A DNA stretch of 64,000 nucleotides from assembly GCA_016165875.1 (NCBI GenBank), contig JABBOT010000005.1:28415943-28479942 (forward strand), written 5' to 3'. Every line of letters begins with the position of its first letter. Within the stretch, counting starts at the first letter, position 1. Made by a program: the position numbers and the translations under genes. The stretch is from Acanthopleura granulata (taxonomy: Eukaryota; Mollusca; Polyplacophora; Chitonida; Chitonidae). This document shows, piece after piece, positions 1 through 14,170 of the stretch. The notes beneath the pieces were generated by a model. It did no database searches, was not told the origin of the DNA, and worked only from the letters and a program-made list of their open reading frames with translations.

Positions 1-279
1 CGTTAAAGTTTGTAAGAAGACAACACCAATGAACAGGCCTTCAAAGCGCTGCCGTCCTCAGTGATTGGCATAAAGCTAGTACACCTGCACCCAGATATTT
101 TCCTAATCCACAAAACAAAGAAGCTCAATAGAGCCAAATGTTCCAACTCCATTAAATGAACAACCGTTTCCGACTATAGTGATTCTGATCCCAAATGTTC
201 TGAGTTACCTCTTTGTGAAGAAACTCTTGTATTTATGTTGTACAATGTGGTGTGCTTAGAAATAGGTGTACGATGGAGA

Positions 280-372
280 GGAAGCCAGCATGGACTTCAA
301 CTCACGGCGACCGCCTTGATCAGAAGCTCCTGAGTCATCGTATTGCGCTAGCACGCTAACCACTCGGTCACG
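280..372 (-). repeat. SINE head fragment (tRNA-related)
   Basis: Read on the minus strand, this stretch carries the head of the same SINE seen complete at 38722-38965: a GGTTAGCGTGCTAGCGCA-like segment followed by the CATGCTGGCTTCCTC block. The body and tail are missing. Family identity rests on similarity to the other copies in this window. Confidence 0.6.
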
Positions 373-3250
373 GTTTGTTAAATAAAACTGACTGTAGGAA
401 GAGCGAGATGTATCATTCATTAAACCCATCACCTCTCTCGCGCAAAAAGTAAAACGTAGACATCTGAAATACCCTACCTCGATTCAGATTTTCATTTGGC
501 TTACAATGATGAGAGGTTAGCAGAGATTTGTCGTTAGCCCGTCTTCCTTTTCCGATGAATTATTTTTTCCAACTGCACACATATCAAATGGAATTAAACA
601 CGGCCGAGAATCTTGAGTAGGATTTCACGAAGAAAACACAGTTAGTTTTTTTATTAGTGGCAGATAAAAAAGTATACTTTTGATAGCAAAGAATTTTTGA
701 AGAAACCAGAATTTGGCACCATGTCTCAACTGTGATGACGAGAAAAATAACAAGAAAACAATCGTTTCACATTTAAGTCATTGCGCAGGCACAACTCGCC
801 AGTGTTAATGCAGATATAAAATGATAATTCTGTTAACTTTTTCAGTACTTTCTTTTTATTGCTTTTAGGAGCTTGTAAGAGCTTTCCTGGTTTATTCCTG
901 TTTTGATTAGGTTTCCTCATCTCTAAAAGTTTTCTTTCTTACATACACTCGGTGTTATGTGTGTCTTGTACTTATACCTTGTTATCGTTCAGTGTCCTTT
1001 TGACAAAAGTCTGTAGTTCCAGTCAAGCATTTCCTCATCACGCAGCCTCTCTTCGATGTCACCGATCTAGGGAGTGGTAAAATTTTATATACCACAATTA
1101 TAGCTTTGTAACACTATAATTCCGACACCAACTGTGACGGTTTACCCACATGAGACCAAAACCACACTGTGACGTAGTGAAACCAAATGTTACCGTCAAA
1201 ATCTGAATGGACGTAGCTCGGCTGTTCTTATCTATAGACATTTCAAACTCCCTGATGAATGGTTTCTAGATTAGTCTAACTGTACTTATGCGATTGGTCA
1301 ACGTCCAATAATGAAGTCATAGAACTTAGAATGGAGGTCGTACACAATCCCCTCAAAAGTGTAAAAATACCAATTCTATTTGGTATCTAAGATTCAGGCA
1401 CACAGCAAATGGTGGGGAGGGGTAGGATTGGCTGTATCTCTGAAGTGTGTTGAAGTATTGCAGGGTGATTTTGCAGGTATAAACTATGACAAATAATGGT
1501 AGAAAAAAAACCAAACAAAAAAAAAAGCAAAAAAAAAACCACCACTACTCGTGGCTACAATTGAACAGAGAGAAATATTATCCAATGAGCAAGTTGCCCG
1601 GAAATCCTGTTTCTATGGCGATACGACGCTAGTACCTGTAATCCAGCTGATTTATTTTGAGAAAATGCAGGTCTACACCTGACGATATTTGGATATGTTG
1701 TAGACCAGGCATCTAGTTATTTGACTGCATGTGTTATTTGGGTCAATAAAAATTGGGGAATACAGTTTTAGGTGGGTGTTTTTTTGTGAAATGTAATCGA
1801 CCCAAGCGGTGTACTCTCTTTGTCAACTTGGAGAACACTTTCCCTGTACGAATGTATGAAGATTGATAGCCCAATGAAAAATGATCAAGACAGACGGAAG
1901 CCACCGACCGGACCCAGGTAACTTTGAACAATTCCTGACCCAAAGCCGTGGCCCTCCGCACTATAATAGAGACCAGCATCGAAGGTTGACACCACTCAGC
2001 AGCCAGTGGCCCTCGGAGCGGCACACTTACCCAATAGCTGATGCTCCGTAAAAGTGCTAAAACCTTTAGGTGAAAGTAAACTGAGAGATTCATTCTCTTT
2101 TGAAAGAGGAGAAAACTGAAAACTTAATGTATGACTTTTTTTACTGTTATGAGCAAAATTACTTTCCCGATGTATCAGATATCGTGTTGAAAAATAATGT
2201 ATTTTTCGATCCGCCTGGTTTTAACTTGGACTAAGAACCTAACGACTGTAAGATAGCAATAAAGAGATATATGTTTAAATGCATCACTTGCTCAGTTGTT
2301 TTTTCTTACAATGCTCAAAAAAGTGTATGTTTCTTTGAACACAATATGGCCCAGCATTGCCGTCGACAAACGTGTCAATCGCTATTTAATTGAAATGTAT
2401 TGTTTTAGTCTTAAGTCATGAGTGGAGCGCACAACACGGGTCTAATTGTTGACACCTCCCACGACCACAAGTATATCATGCATTCTAAATTCTTAAAATG
2501 AACAACCTCAACTATTTCAATTACAACCGCCGTAAATCACGCTCATTCTCGTGAGAGCCATGGCTGGAAAAAGTATGGTTATTGTTGTTGTTAATCTTTG
2601 GAACATCCTTGAAATGCTGACAAAGAAATATTTTCGCCCAAATGCCTCTTGCCAGTCTGGAATTCCTGCAGTTACTGACTTGATTCAAGGATATTCCACT
2701 AACCGACAGCAGCCAGAGATACAGGTGATGGAACCCACATTTACACAGCCCGGAGAAAACCGCGACGCACGGAATGGGCCAAGGAAGCTCATCATTTTGA
2801 GGCAAGATATTTCAAGAAGCATAAATGATTGATAAGACGTTTACCTCACTGCATGATTAAAAAATGATGCCGAGTTTTAACGTACTTTGTGTCATGAAAT
2901 CTCCGCAGTGGTCGTCTGAGGCAGGCGTGTAAAATTCCGTCTTGATAAATGGTACTGGTCTGACCATTACGTACAGTCGTTTTTCACGTGGACTGAAGTC
3001 TGACATCCCAGAGGTCTATTGCAAATTGACTACATACGATGATAAATAGCCTCACTAGTTTTAGTGTGGTTTAAAATGTCGGAAATAGCACCAAATGTCA
3101 TATACGTGCGTACTTCCTATGAGTTTTGGTCAAGTGGAAAAGAAAGTGATTAACAGGCTCCGATTGACACTTATACCAGCCAGAGTAATCTATTGTTCCA
3201 AAAACAAATGTAGGGGTACCACTATCGGAGAGGAAACTGATAAATAAAAG
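365..3250. repeat. Dispersed repeat, copy A (mosaic)
   Basis: Non-coding AT-rich sequence collinear in blocks with copies B (4255-6830) and C (44560-47640). Examples are 365-800 with 45085-45720, 1155-1325 with 4675-4845, 1795-2290 with 4905-5420 and 46330-46600, and 2528-3250 with 6305-6800 and 46925-47640. A shared landmark is GTAAATCACGC followed by CATTCTC near 2533, 6309 and 46925. Only short unrelated ORFs are present and no transposase is recognised. It could be a non-autonomous DNA transposon or an old segmental duplication. Confidence 0.5.
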
Positions 3251-3259
3251 GCTTGTTCT

Positions 3260-4250
3260 ACTCTCAGACAGCGACAGGCCTTACGCAAGATCAATCAAAG
3301 AAACACGAAGTCGCCTGACTAAGTTCAGTACATGTATTGGAACAAAATACAAAAACAAATAGTACAAGTAACAATTATATAGAAAACAGTACAGTTAATT
3401 ACAAAAATATGTATAGTTTCTTACGGATGTTAGCGTCCCAAATCCGGATGAACTATTCGGCTTTCAAAGGCAAGTCAGTCCTGGTGAATATAGCACCCAG
3501 AGTTCTTCGGAATTCTCGAACTGAAGACTGACAAGTCCTGTAGTGACGAACGATACTCCGATACGCCGACGATGGTAGATATCCGACTCCCCGGCAAGGT
3601 GTAAGTTTCCTGGGACGGGTTGACAACAGTGTCCATAATGCCGAGCTGGCGATGTATGTTTCACTCCTCGGAACTTTCATGGTAAACTGGGATGAAATGT
3701 ACGTAATCACACAAAGAGACAATGAGTTATACAAGCTCCAAAAGAACGTCTCACACCAAAGAGCAAGTGGCCAAACACAAGCTTGCAAAGTGCTACGTAC
3801 CGAAAAATGGAGTACAAAATGACAAAACTGTCGAAAGGCGTGTAAGCCAATATCTCCAAAATCCCACATAAATCCTTCTAAAGAACAAATATGGCTCGAG
3901 TGGAAACACGCAAAACGACTGCTCTCAAAGTGGACGTAAGTAAATGACTTTGTGCTTAACAACTTCGTCGCTCATATTTATAAGCCACCGTAAAGAAAAC
4001 CCTGGGTGGTTTATTCGTAAACATGTTTAAAATATGGGTACATCTTTCCAGAGTGTACGCTCGATGTACAATGACACGAACTCATAAACATAGAAGCCTC
4101 GAGAACATGCGACTGAATTCCAGGGCCGGCTATCACGTACACAGAGAAAAAAAATGTAGGTCAGACTCAGGCCTGGTTAGCGTTAAAACAAATAAAATAA
4201 AAAACAAATACAATCCGATACCTTAAGGACTGTTTTCGTAACCCAAAGCA
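3260..4250. other. Unassigned sequence between repeat copies
   Basis: No recognisable gene. The longest open frame is 169 codons on the minus strand (3453-3962), but its cysteine, phenylalanine and serine-rich composition matches no family I know, and the plus strand is also partly open here. I treat it as unassigned. Confidence 0.4.
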
Positions 4251-4254
4251 CAGC

Positions 4255-6830
4255 CTTGTAATAATTGGATAATATTTAAAGAAAGATACATCGATGGATA
4301 GTTTTGGCATCTATTCACATTGAAAATACAACCACATTATAAAGAAATATCTACGGGCTCTGCAAGATTAGGGTATTTTTTGTATTGTTTGACACCCAGT
4401 TTGTTTAATGAAAAATAACATGTCGATGACGTTACGTCTACTATCACGGTTAAGAAAAGTTTGGTTTTGTCTTGATCCACAAAGTAATGTATTTCATAAT
4501 TGCCACACTTGGCCAAAAAAAGAAAAGAAGAAAAATCGCTTAGCTAACCACGCAAGGAAAATTTCGTGCGCAAATCGAAACCAATGATAATAAGGTCCAA
4601 AGGTTTTAACACTTCGGCAAGTTAGGTCACTTGCACAGTGGAGGAAATCTTAGCTATGTTTTCCAAGAAAAATGCTAAAACCACACTGTAACGTAATGAA
4701 ACCGAATGATAGCGTCACAATCTGCATGGACCTAGATTTTACTATTCGTATATCTTTTCATCTAGAGCTCCCCACTTAGTGGCTTTTCAATTAGTCTAGC
4801 TGCACTTATACGATTGGCCAACATCCAATAATGACGTCACATAGGTTAGAGGGTAGGACGCCTTCACATCAGAATGAAGACTAATGGCGGACTCTAACAT
4901 CCTAAATGTAGTCGATCCTAGCGGTGTACTCTCTGGGTCAGCATGTGAGAACACTTTCCCGGTAAGAAGGTTGACAGGAGAAGCAAACCTGATCAACACA
5001 GAGAGAAACCACCCCCTAAGCCAGGTACCTTTGAAACATCTGACACAAAGCCGTGGCTGATCGTACAATAATGGAGAACAGCATCAAAGGTCCATGGAGA
5101 AATGCGGTATTCCAATAATCGACGCTTCATAAGGGCGCTAAAAGATTTAGGCGAAGGCTCGGAGATTTATACCCTTTTTTGAAGAGGAAATTGAGTCATT
5201 TTTTCGGTTCTCGTTCTTGGTGAATTAATTTCCCGACGTATCGGCAATGGTGTTGAAAATTGATGTGTTTTCCCAATCGCCTGATTTCGACAGGGACTAG
5301 GAACCTAACGACTGTAAGATTGCAACGATGTGAACTGCGGTTAAATCCATGACTCACACGGTTGTGTTTTTTATACATAATTCAAGAATGTTTCAGATTC
5401 TTTTAAAGTGAAAGGCTGAAACGAAGAGGATGGTCTTGAACTACGGTAAGACAGGTCGTTCTGTGCTGTTGCTTAGCGACGCTTGCCTACTACGTCATTA
5501 TGGCCACAGTGACGTGTACAGAAGTCTGGGCCGCTCTGCGCAAAGCGGGATCAGTTCACCATTTCCCCTGAGACACATCTCACAAACGCGATTTACTCTA
5601 AAGTTATTGTCTTGCTGTCCAAAGATGAAAGACAGCGCATGTTCTGAGTTAAGTTTGCCAAAAAGTTGCACAATATTATTTTCATCTCGGTAAAGTATTT
5701 TTTCTCGCAGCTATTAAGACAGAGGAAACTGACATTTGATAGTGCTCCATCGACTAGCATGAAAAGCCGCCATTCTGTCTTGCCCGTCATGTAAATGTTC
5801 CAAGCGCGGAGCACACTTGTCACCTGAGACTGTAGTAAGCTGCTAGGGTCGTAACTTAAGCATATATGTCAATTTTTAACATAAACTGAACAAGAGACTT
5901 ACTCCTGCCACAACACAATGGTCCGGAAATAATTTGGTAATAACTCATGTACTTGTTATAATTAAAACATATAACATTAAAACAGTGAGCTGTCCCTATT
6001 ATTACATGTTACATTGACACACAACTCAGAACATTTGTGTCACAGCTGATAAACAGTCTATGCCTCCTAGTGCTCTGATTGGTCAATACCTCATAAGCTT
6101 AAAAGCATGGGCTCCTTCAGATCCCCAGTCGGCAACACAATTCTCCATATTTCAAACGAAGATAATTCAGCAACGAATCCATACAATTTCAAACAGGTTT
6201 CTACATTGAGACAAAGTTTTATAATCTTTTTAATGAACATTACCTCAATCATGAGCGGTCCTGTACTTTACGTTTCAGCAATTGAGTAGCAGTTATCGGT
6301 TGCAGCCATCGTAAATCACGCTCATTCTCGCGAGATTTTGAAGGAACTAGAGCTGGAATCGCTGATACTCTTGTTGTTAATTCCAGGATTCCAGCACGCG
6401 GCATCGTCAGCCAAGGGCCAGTGGGATTGTAGATAAACTGCGATGCACGTGATGGGCCAGATAAGCTACAGAGTGATAGTAAGGACTGCGATTTTGTCAA
6501 GAACCGTAAATGATCGATGAGACGTTAATCGGAATATAAGAAAAAAGAGACCGACAGATGGCGCTGGTCTGTCCAAATGATTTTTGAGATGTTAATCACA
6601 ATATAAAAATAATGACGTGGCGCTAGTCTAGCTATTAGGTACAATCGTTCATAACGCGGATTGAAGTCTCACAACTATCGCGAGTCGAATATATACGACG
6701 ATAAATAACCTATCTAGTTTTCGTTGCGTTTAAAAAAAAACCGGAAATATCGCCAAATGTCACATGTTTACGTCCAACCACGGCTTTTGCTCAACTGGAA
6801 AGAAAAAAATGATAAAACTTTGATCCAAAT
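4255..6830. repeat. Dispersed repeat, copy B (mosaic)
   Basis: Second copy of the family described at 365-3250, in the same orientation. Its first 400 bases match 9060-9420. The block at 6020-6260 matches 44640-44835, and 5440-5560 matches 46650-46760. No coding capacity is recognised. Confidence 0.5.
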
Positions 6831-7784
6831 GATAAAATACGAGCCACAAGAAGGCGGAAGGTGACCGCAGTGGGGGCCATAGTTAAGTTAAGGACTATCC
6901 CCAAAGCCGTCAGGTCAACAAATGAATTTTCAAGACAGACAATTATCTGATTAAAAGTGATAAGTATGGATACATTTTTACTTTATTATTGATTATTTTC
7001 AACATGTGCATAGTACATATACACGTATCAATAGGTATACATATGAAAAATGTATATTTTTCGGCATCAATATACGGATTATCTTAACTGACAAAGTTAC
7101 CGAATTGGTTCATCAAAAACACCCTACTGGATGTATGCGAAATGTAGAGAAAAATCCTACCTTGTGAAGAGTTCGAAGCTAAACTTAACTTTGGAAATTT
7201 ATAGGATCTGGAACAATCTATGTATATGATATCAGTATGCCATCATTGGCGTACAGTTGTTTTTCTTTTCCGTAATAATTCCCGGTTCTAATAAATTTCC
7301 ACATCTCATATGCGGAATCCAATAAACCAATTAAAATTCGCTTACGTCATGACGTAGAGTCTTCTGGGGCTGTTGTTGTACTTCGAGTTGTTGTACTTCA
7401 ATATGTAACTCCGAGAATGCATTGTTATCTGCGGTTGAGAAAACAAGGACATATCGTACAGTCTTGTGTGAATTGCTAAAATTACACAGTCCAATTAGCA
7501 GGTTTTTCCAATGATACTTGTAACTTCGAGAGTAATTAGATTTGTATAGTCCTCCAAAACATAGCACTGTGATGTCTTAGCTGGTATGCTGCGCTGCTCT
7601 TGTGACAGATCAGAAGGTTCCGGGTACAACAACAACATACGTGTAGGGTGTAGTAAATGATCACTGATCGACTGTCCCCGTACTGACATGTGCGCAGACA
7701 TTTCCAGACTCTTCACCGTAAACAAGCTCACGTGCGGGAAGAAATAAGACGACCAGAATTCGCCTCATTCGTCGGTCCGATTTT

Positions 7785-7925
7785 GATTTATTTGATTGAT
7801 GTTTTATGCCGCACTCCAGAATATTCCACCTATACGACAACGACAGCATTATAGTGGTAGGAAACCTGTCATCCGCAGGTTCCTGGCAGATCTTCGCATG
7901 TATCGACGAAGTACAGCGCCCAACC
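7785..7925 (-). repeat. SINE body and tail fragment
   Basis: On the minus strand this holds the GATCTGCCAGGAACCTGCGG block, the GTCGTATA block and the ATTCTGGAGTGCGGC tail followed by a CAATCAA end. This is the 3' part of the SINE family found complete at 38722-38965. The tRNA-like head is absent. Confidence 0.65.
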
Positions 7926-9059
7926 ACGTCTTCGATTTTGCATTTTTTGAAGCCTGAAATCTACCAGGACATTGGCTGGTAATCCCAGTAATTGACTAGA
8001 TTTTACCACACACATCAGATCCTTAGTTAATTCAGATACCTATAACAGGTAGTTCTGTATTGTGGTCTTCTAACCTCAAACTGTCCGTAGATGCCCTAAA
8101 TGAAACGAAGTCATTATCATTTAAACTTTGACAAACCGAGTAGGACCCTTCAGAGAAGGGTCGTTTTTATCACTCCTTCAATCCTGTTGTCAACTTTCAT
8201 GACATCCACCATTTTTCCGTTTCCACCACAAAAGCAGAAATCTTGTATTTCCAACTTCTTTCAGGACATCTCCCAGCTAATAACAGCTTAAAAAGATTCA
8301 TGATAAGCGATTCACACCTGTGTAATGTTGCTCCGCCGAGGAGACTATCCATCATGTTTTACTCGTGTGTCCCACAGTGGAAAGTCGAATACAGTTTTCT
8401 AATCGTGCAGACGCTGGTAACCCAAATCTGACAGCCGTGCTTTGTCCACCTAAAAATGCAAGTTTAGTTTTTAAACCTGTGGGGAAATTGTTTATGTATA
8501 ATCCATAGATTTTAGGTCACAGCACTGTGGCAATAGTTCTCTATCGACTGACCTTTGTTGATAAGAACAGCCCGAATTCCTGAAACACATCTTAATGCTT
8601 TGGGGCAAATCATTCCATGAAATGGAGTCGCCACGTAAACCAGTTTATGTATGTATAGTGTGGTCAAGATGTATTAACATTGTCATTCATGCAACCCTTA
8701 TGATTGCTGGTCATTACACTAGTCACTGCCACGCCAAATCATACAGATTGTAATGTCCCCGAACATTTAGATACGATATAGATCTACATCTTTTTTTGTG
8801 GTCGAAAAGTATATCCCGACTTCGAGTGCCGTGAACATAATTGGGATTGAGCCCTTGTCATTCTGTGTAGTGCTACATGTACTTGTTGTCGTATTGCTTA
8901 CAGATGCGTTTTGAAGATGGTCCATGATGTAGTTGTGTCTTGGTTTGTAAAACTGTTGATTTGGATATAAAAGACAGAGTAGAGTTTAGCAAAATCGGGT
9001 GTTTCACAGAATATGAACATTCGCTAATGTCTTTCAGCTAATGTGAACGGTCACCCCAA
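7926..9059. other. No gene recognised
   Basis: Only short open frames (about 60 codons) with no recognisable motif. I see no RNA gene or complete mobile element. Confidence 0.4.
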
Positions 9060-9420
9060 AATAGTGTGTATCGTCTCCACTTCGCCTGCGGTTGGATAAT
9101 AATTAAAGGGAGACACATCGATGAAGTGCTCCCGTAACTAATTACACAGTTAATACAACCACATTAACGGGAAATGTTAACAAAGGCAGACTTATATAGC
9201 TGCAAGCTGTACAAGATTGTGATAATTTTCTATCGTTTGACACTCAATTCATGTAATGACAAATAACATAACGACATAGTTTCCCAAGATTGGGTTCTAT
9301 CCAATTGGGAGACTGACGATTGTCACGTTTGACAAATTTGTTACTTCGGTAAGTGATGGTCATCCATACAGTGGAGAAAATTTTGGCATAATCTTCCAAG
9401 AAAAAGACGATTTCTTCTTA
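9060..9420. repeat. Dispersed repeat, partial copy D
   Basis: Matches the first part of copy B (4255-4670). Shared pieces are the AGACACATCGATG-like block, ATACAACCACATTA, a TGACAC block followed by AATAACAT, and the terminal CAGTGGAGAAAATTTTGGC-like block. No coding sequence. Confidence 0.5.
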
Positions 9421-12400
9421 TTGAGGCCGTTTCCAATTAGACTGTTTCATTTACAACATTTCTAACATCCGTCACAAAATGTTTGTTCTGCTCCACTTCT
9501 TTATTAACCAGCTCCAGGAAACTATAACTAGTCTTGCAAAGAATCAGAATTGGGGATATCAGATGAATTTTCTTCAAAATAATACTTGCTCTATTCTTGA
9601 CAATACCCCATATTTTATATTAATAACAAGACTAGCTCGTAATATCATGTTAAAATAGATGTGCATTGAGTAGATCTTTAACAACATTCTCTTCATTTAG
9701 GCTTGCAAACAGGAATCATTCGTACTTGTCCATGGTTAGGCGTTTGTATTCTAAGTTTACTTTCCAAGTTTTCATGTTGGAGGAAAAACTCTCATCGCAC
9801 AAATACGGCAGACGGATATCTGACATCGGTGTATTTTAGCCCAATGTTTTCTTGAAATTGAAGTATATCTAATCCACACATTAATTGGATGTAACTACCG
9901 CCTATTATGATGTGCCTGAAAGCTGCAATAGTCAAACCTTTTGTGTGGGCGAACCGTTTATTGATAGACAATAATACACTGGCTGTAACACGGAGACACG
10001 CATGTTTGCGGTCTGCAAGCACTGTGCGTGCGGAGTTCAAAGAATCCCGCAGCAAGCTCGAAAGAACCGATACCCTAAGACGAAACACTCACACGATAAA
10101 CAAGGACGATGTAATATTATCTAGAAACCTGCTGTCTCCAGCTACGAGTGGGTGTGGTTCTGTTTTAGCGATATTCCCAACTTATTTGTCGTTCCACCGG
10201 GCTGGCTCAACAATGGGTGCATTCATTCAGCTTGCCGGTCACCATACCGTTTTATTGCCAAGGGCTAGATTGCCCCAAAACAAGGCTCTGAAAGATTTTG
10301 ACCACTGGTTGCATATATTCCCTGCATTTATAAACTAATGTTTATCCTACCGGGAAATTTGTGAAGTGAAAAGTAGAGTTTCTGTCCTTGCATTCCGTTG
10401 AAGTTTTGACGAGATGTAGACATTTTTTATTTTCGAACTGTAATAACACTAGGGACAAAGAGAACTTAATAACCTCCATTTTCCACTTGTACAAAATGCT
10501 TTTCCTCTTTCACAATTGATGGCACTTTGATCACACTCTCGGTGGTGTAACATTTCAACTTTACTTGTAAGACATAGAGCGAAAGAAAAACGTTTTCCTG
10601 AAAGAACAATTTAGATCAAAGAAATCGTCTTACACTGAAATAAGACAGATTTGTCATCTCGAGCCTTCCTACCACGTGATAACCATCATTCTCTGTGGTG
10701 TGGTGTTCTTTGATCCAAGAACAATCTGAATCAAATAAAATACTTTAAAACTTCTTTGCAAAGCTAAGACTGTTAGACATTTTATTGTTCATGGATCTCA
10801 ATGCTGATAGCACTGTGTCAGTAATTTCACATTTGACCCACCAACTTTTTATATAGCGTAGGCTGCCGTTATCTGTGCACCGATCAGGTGAAGTGCTCGT
10901 CCATTTGACTACAACAACGCGCTTTGGTTTCAGCGAGAACCGTAACTTTTGTAGTTACGTGTGCGTCGTGCCATAAGGTCCTCAGAGTGGCCTTCGTCAA
11001 AGACGGAACAGTACCCTACATTTAGCACAGGATAGATGTAATAGGGTTCAGATAATACTGAGTAAGTTTTTCATGAAAAGTATCTGTGTGTTGACGCCTT
11101 AATGTCTACAATTACAGATCAATCTACATGGATATTTCGACAGAACTTTTTATGTCGCCTTATACGTGGAGTTTACCTTCTAATACGAGTTAAAACATAG
11201 GTGGGACACATGAAACAGTTCATCACAGTTCATTACCAAAAGCCGATGTTTTTTTACGGACAAACTAGGTTCCCCGAGAAAGTAAAATCTTTCTTGGTGG
11301 AGTGATAAGTACTAGACAATGAAACAAAATCAATGGAATATTTTCAACTTCCCATGGAGCAGGTGCCCCATTATCACTTGAGGATAGTCAGCCATCAAGT
11401 TGGTTTCTCGGTGGCTGTCAACGGTGTTCTGATCAAATGGGCCTGGGCAACCATTTCCGCTTGTGGCGTAAATTATCAGTCACGTTCTCAAATGATGTAC
11501 AAACTCGACGTGAATGAGCATAATATATCACATCACCCTTGGCAGTTGTAAAAGAAAGAAAATTGTTTATATGCTGGAAACGCATCTAAACAACAAAATG
11601 ACAGGACTTCCACACTCTGCCGTATTGTTTATCGTTAAGTAGGAATCGTCCGTGAACTCTCCAGAAATGTGACGAATGACAGTAGGCAAGGCTTTGTGTT
11701 TCGAAGAGCTTTCGAAATGCTGACATATTTGAAATTATGCACCAGGTCAAGTGTCTGAAAGAACAATGAAATCTAAACTAATGCACACACATCAACACAT
11801 ATCGGTGGGATATTACAGTGATATGTCAGAATTATGAGCTGATGAATTGACCACATGTTTAGTGATTACAATAACACATGTTCACCGACATAAAGTAGCA
11901 TTATACCAACGCTAAAACGACCTTGTAAACACTAAAACTGAGTTCACTAACCGTCATTAAAATATATTTTTTGTTCTATCTGTAAAGTGAAAAACAACTT
12001 GAATGCAACCTTGTCCCCTTTGTAAACACAAATTTGTTTTTAGATTGACTAGAATGTAAGCATTTGGAATGTAAGCAACTCTATTGTACTTAAACTACAG
12101 ATATACACCACAATTAAACTAGACGTTCCCCATTTACAGTGCTGGAAGCGTTGTGAGACTTGGTTGTAATTCTCAGTGCATATAAATATTACAAACTAAG
12201 AATATAGTAGCTACAAACTGTACCTGAAGAGTGGTTCTCATCATATACCCAACAGTGAGCGATTAGCGGAGAGAGCCTTCTGCAAAACCTCGTTTCCGCT
12301 TACAAAACTTAGGAGGAAAACCTTATCAAAACCAAAGTATGGAGGTGTGTATGGACTACATGGTCTATGTTTATTTATTTATGTATGTATTTGATTGACT

Positions 12401-13390
12401 TAATACAAAACAGCCGGCATAATAGAGAGCAGAGCCCGAGACGATCCACAAGTTGCCCGAAAATCTTGGAGCGGGCTTGAACATAACTTATTACGTCTGA
12501 CTGGAACATCTACCTTGCTTGCGGCTCTAATGTATTCGGGTTAAAAGTCGTTTATACAAATCGTTCATTCCTCCATTTTGATGATATGCTCAAAGTGACG
12601 CAAACAGTTTTTTGTTAATGGCAAAGCCAAGGCCTCGGTCCTCTGAACTTGTGGGAATGTTACATTTATTTCAACGTACATAAGCATGAACAAAAGACCT
12701 TAACAGAACAGTTACGTTATGAGTAATTCACGGGTCTATAACTTTGACGGAGGCACATCGTGGTCTTGGGCTCAAACCCTTGACCGACTTCACTGATTGA
12801 CTGATGTGGCTTTTTGCTTGGTCATAAATTTCTTGTTTTCGGTCAAGCTACACAACCGAATTGTCTCGTGAGTGTTCAAACAAGGAATGGATTTCGAATA
12901 CCTCTTTAACATTGACCGACAAAGTATTGCCCGCAAGCAAACTTCCAATGCCAAACATCCATTTTGTGGTTTTTTTTGTAACCACTACAATGTGTTTTAC
13001 AGGTTAGATTTTTACATGGACTACCCTGACTTTGGAGCTCTATTACGCTTTTCACAAAACTTCACAAAAGAGTTCAAAGACAGTACAGGAACCAGAATGG
13101 AATTTTTCCATCAAAAGACTTTGTATCCATCTTTCGGATATATTTTTGAACTTTTTTTTAGCTTCTTCATTTAGGAACAAATTGTACATATATGAAGTAC
13201 CCCCCCCCCCCGACTTATTGTGTGGAAAACTCTACCCACACACCATAAATGCCTAACATGTTTCCAGCTGATTGCTTCCGATTGTTGTTGTTGTTTTTCG
13301 GCATCTTGTGCTTCGTGTCCTTGATAGTCGGGTGCATTTTTTCGAAGAGCGCACGCGTGTGACCATTAATATTTCATATTATCCCTAACC
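9421..13390. other. No gene recognised; one unassigned 143-codon ORF
   Basis: The longest open frame is 143 codons at 9907-10338 on the plus strand, overlapped by a 98-codon minus frame. Neither shows a family motif, signal peptide or clear membrane segment. A 100-codon frame at 12872-13174 is rich in Phe and Tyr and equally unassigned. A C10-11 homopolymer lies near 13200. Confidence 0.35.
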
Positions 13391-13394
13391 TTCT

Positions 13395-13475
13395 ATTCGT
13401 GGGAAGGTCTACCGGCAGCTTGCGGATGGTCGTTGGTTTCCCCAGGGGAACTCAAGTTTAACCCAAACATAACTT
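13395..13475 (+). repeat. SINE body fragment
   Basis: The blocks GTGGGAAGGTCTACCGGCAG and TGCGGATGGTCGTTGGTTTC correspond to the body of the complete SINE at 38722-38965. Head and tail are missing. Confidence 0.6.
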
Positions 13476-13799
13476 AGTATTGGCTCTGATAAAGGAACAA
13501 GATTTTGAGGTAAAACTTGACCTGTCCGATTAAGTGATTGGTGTCACTTATCAGATTACCGTTTGTCGAGATCGTATTCCAACCAAATTTATCTAATGAT
13601 TACATATATCTAATACCTATTATGAGTATTTGTATTAATTTGCCCCCAGCCATCCAATAATTAGCTGTCAAACATTGTCTTTACGATGCCGTATTTATCA
13701 GACGTCTTAGTTCCAGCAACTGCCATAGGTCACAATGAAGTACTGAGTGCTCCAATAATCTTTTTTGTAAATGAGGTCGTATCTACGTTAACCTAACAA

Positions 13800-14170
13800 G
13801 TTATTCGACATTGGAATAACGAAACATGTGCTAACAGGATATTCGATATTTCAATAATAAAAAGTAAAAGAGCTGAGATCCGAATTGGGAAATACGTGCC
13901 ACTTCCATTGTAATTGCCAATCAATCAATCAGTCAATCGGTCAGTTGTTGGCAACCCGAATAACGAAAAACATGCTATCACGTTATTCAACATTCGAATA
14001 ACGTAAAACGTGCTAACAGGATATTCCATATTCCAATAACAAAACGTAAAAGATTGGAGATCCGAATAAGGATCCATTGTAACCGTCAATCAATCAATCA
14101 ATTAACCAATTATTAAGGAGCCAAATAACAAAAAACGTCCCAGCACGTTATTCGACATTCGAATAGCGAA
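13800..14170. repeat. Tandem repeat with palindromic core (GTTATTCG...CGAATAAC)
   Basis: Three units start near 13800, 13982 and 14145. Each carries GTTATTCGACATT followed by CGAATAAC, so the core is an imperfect palindrome. In the first two units it is followed by GTGCTAACAGGATATTC. The units are separated by ATCA-rich microsatellite stretches near 13920 and 14090. No coding sequence is associated. Confidence 0.6.

Noticed and set aside
13800..14170. CRISPR-like spaced repeats
   Set aside because: Eukaryotic context, only three imperfect units with repeated rather than unique spacers, and no cas genes.
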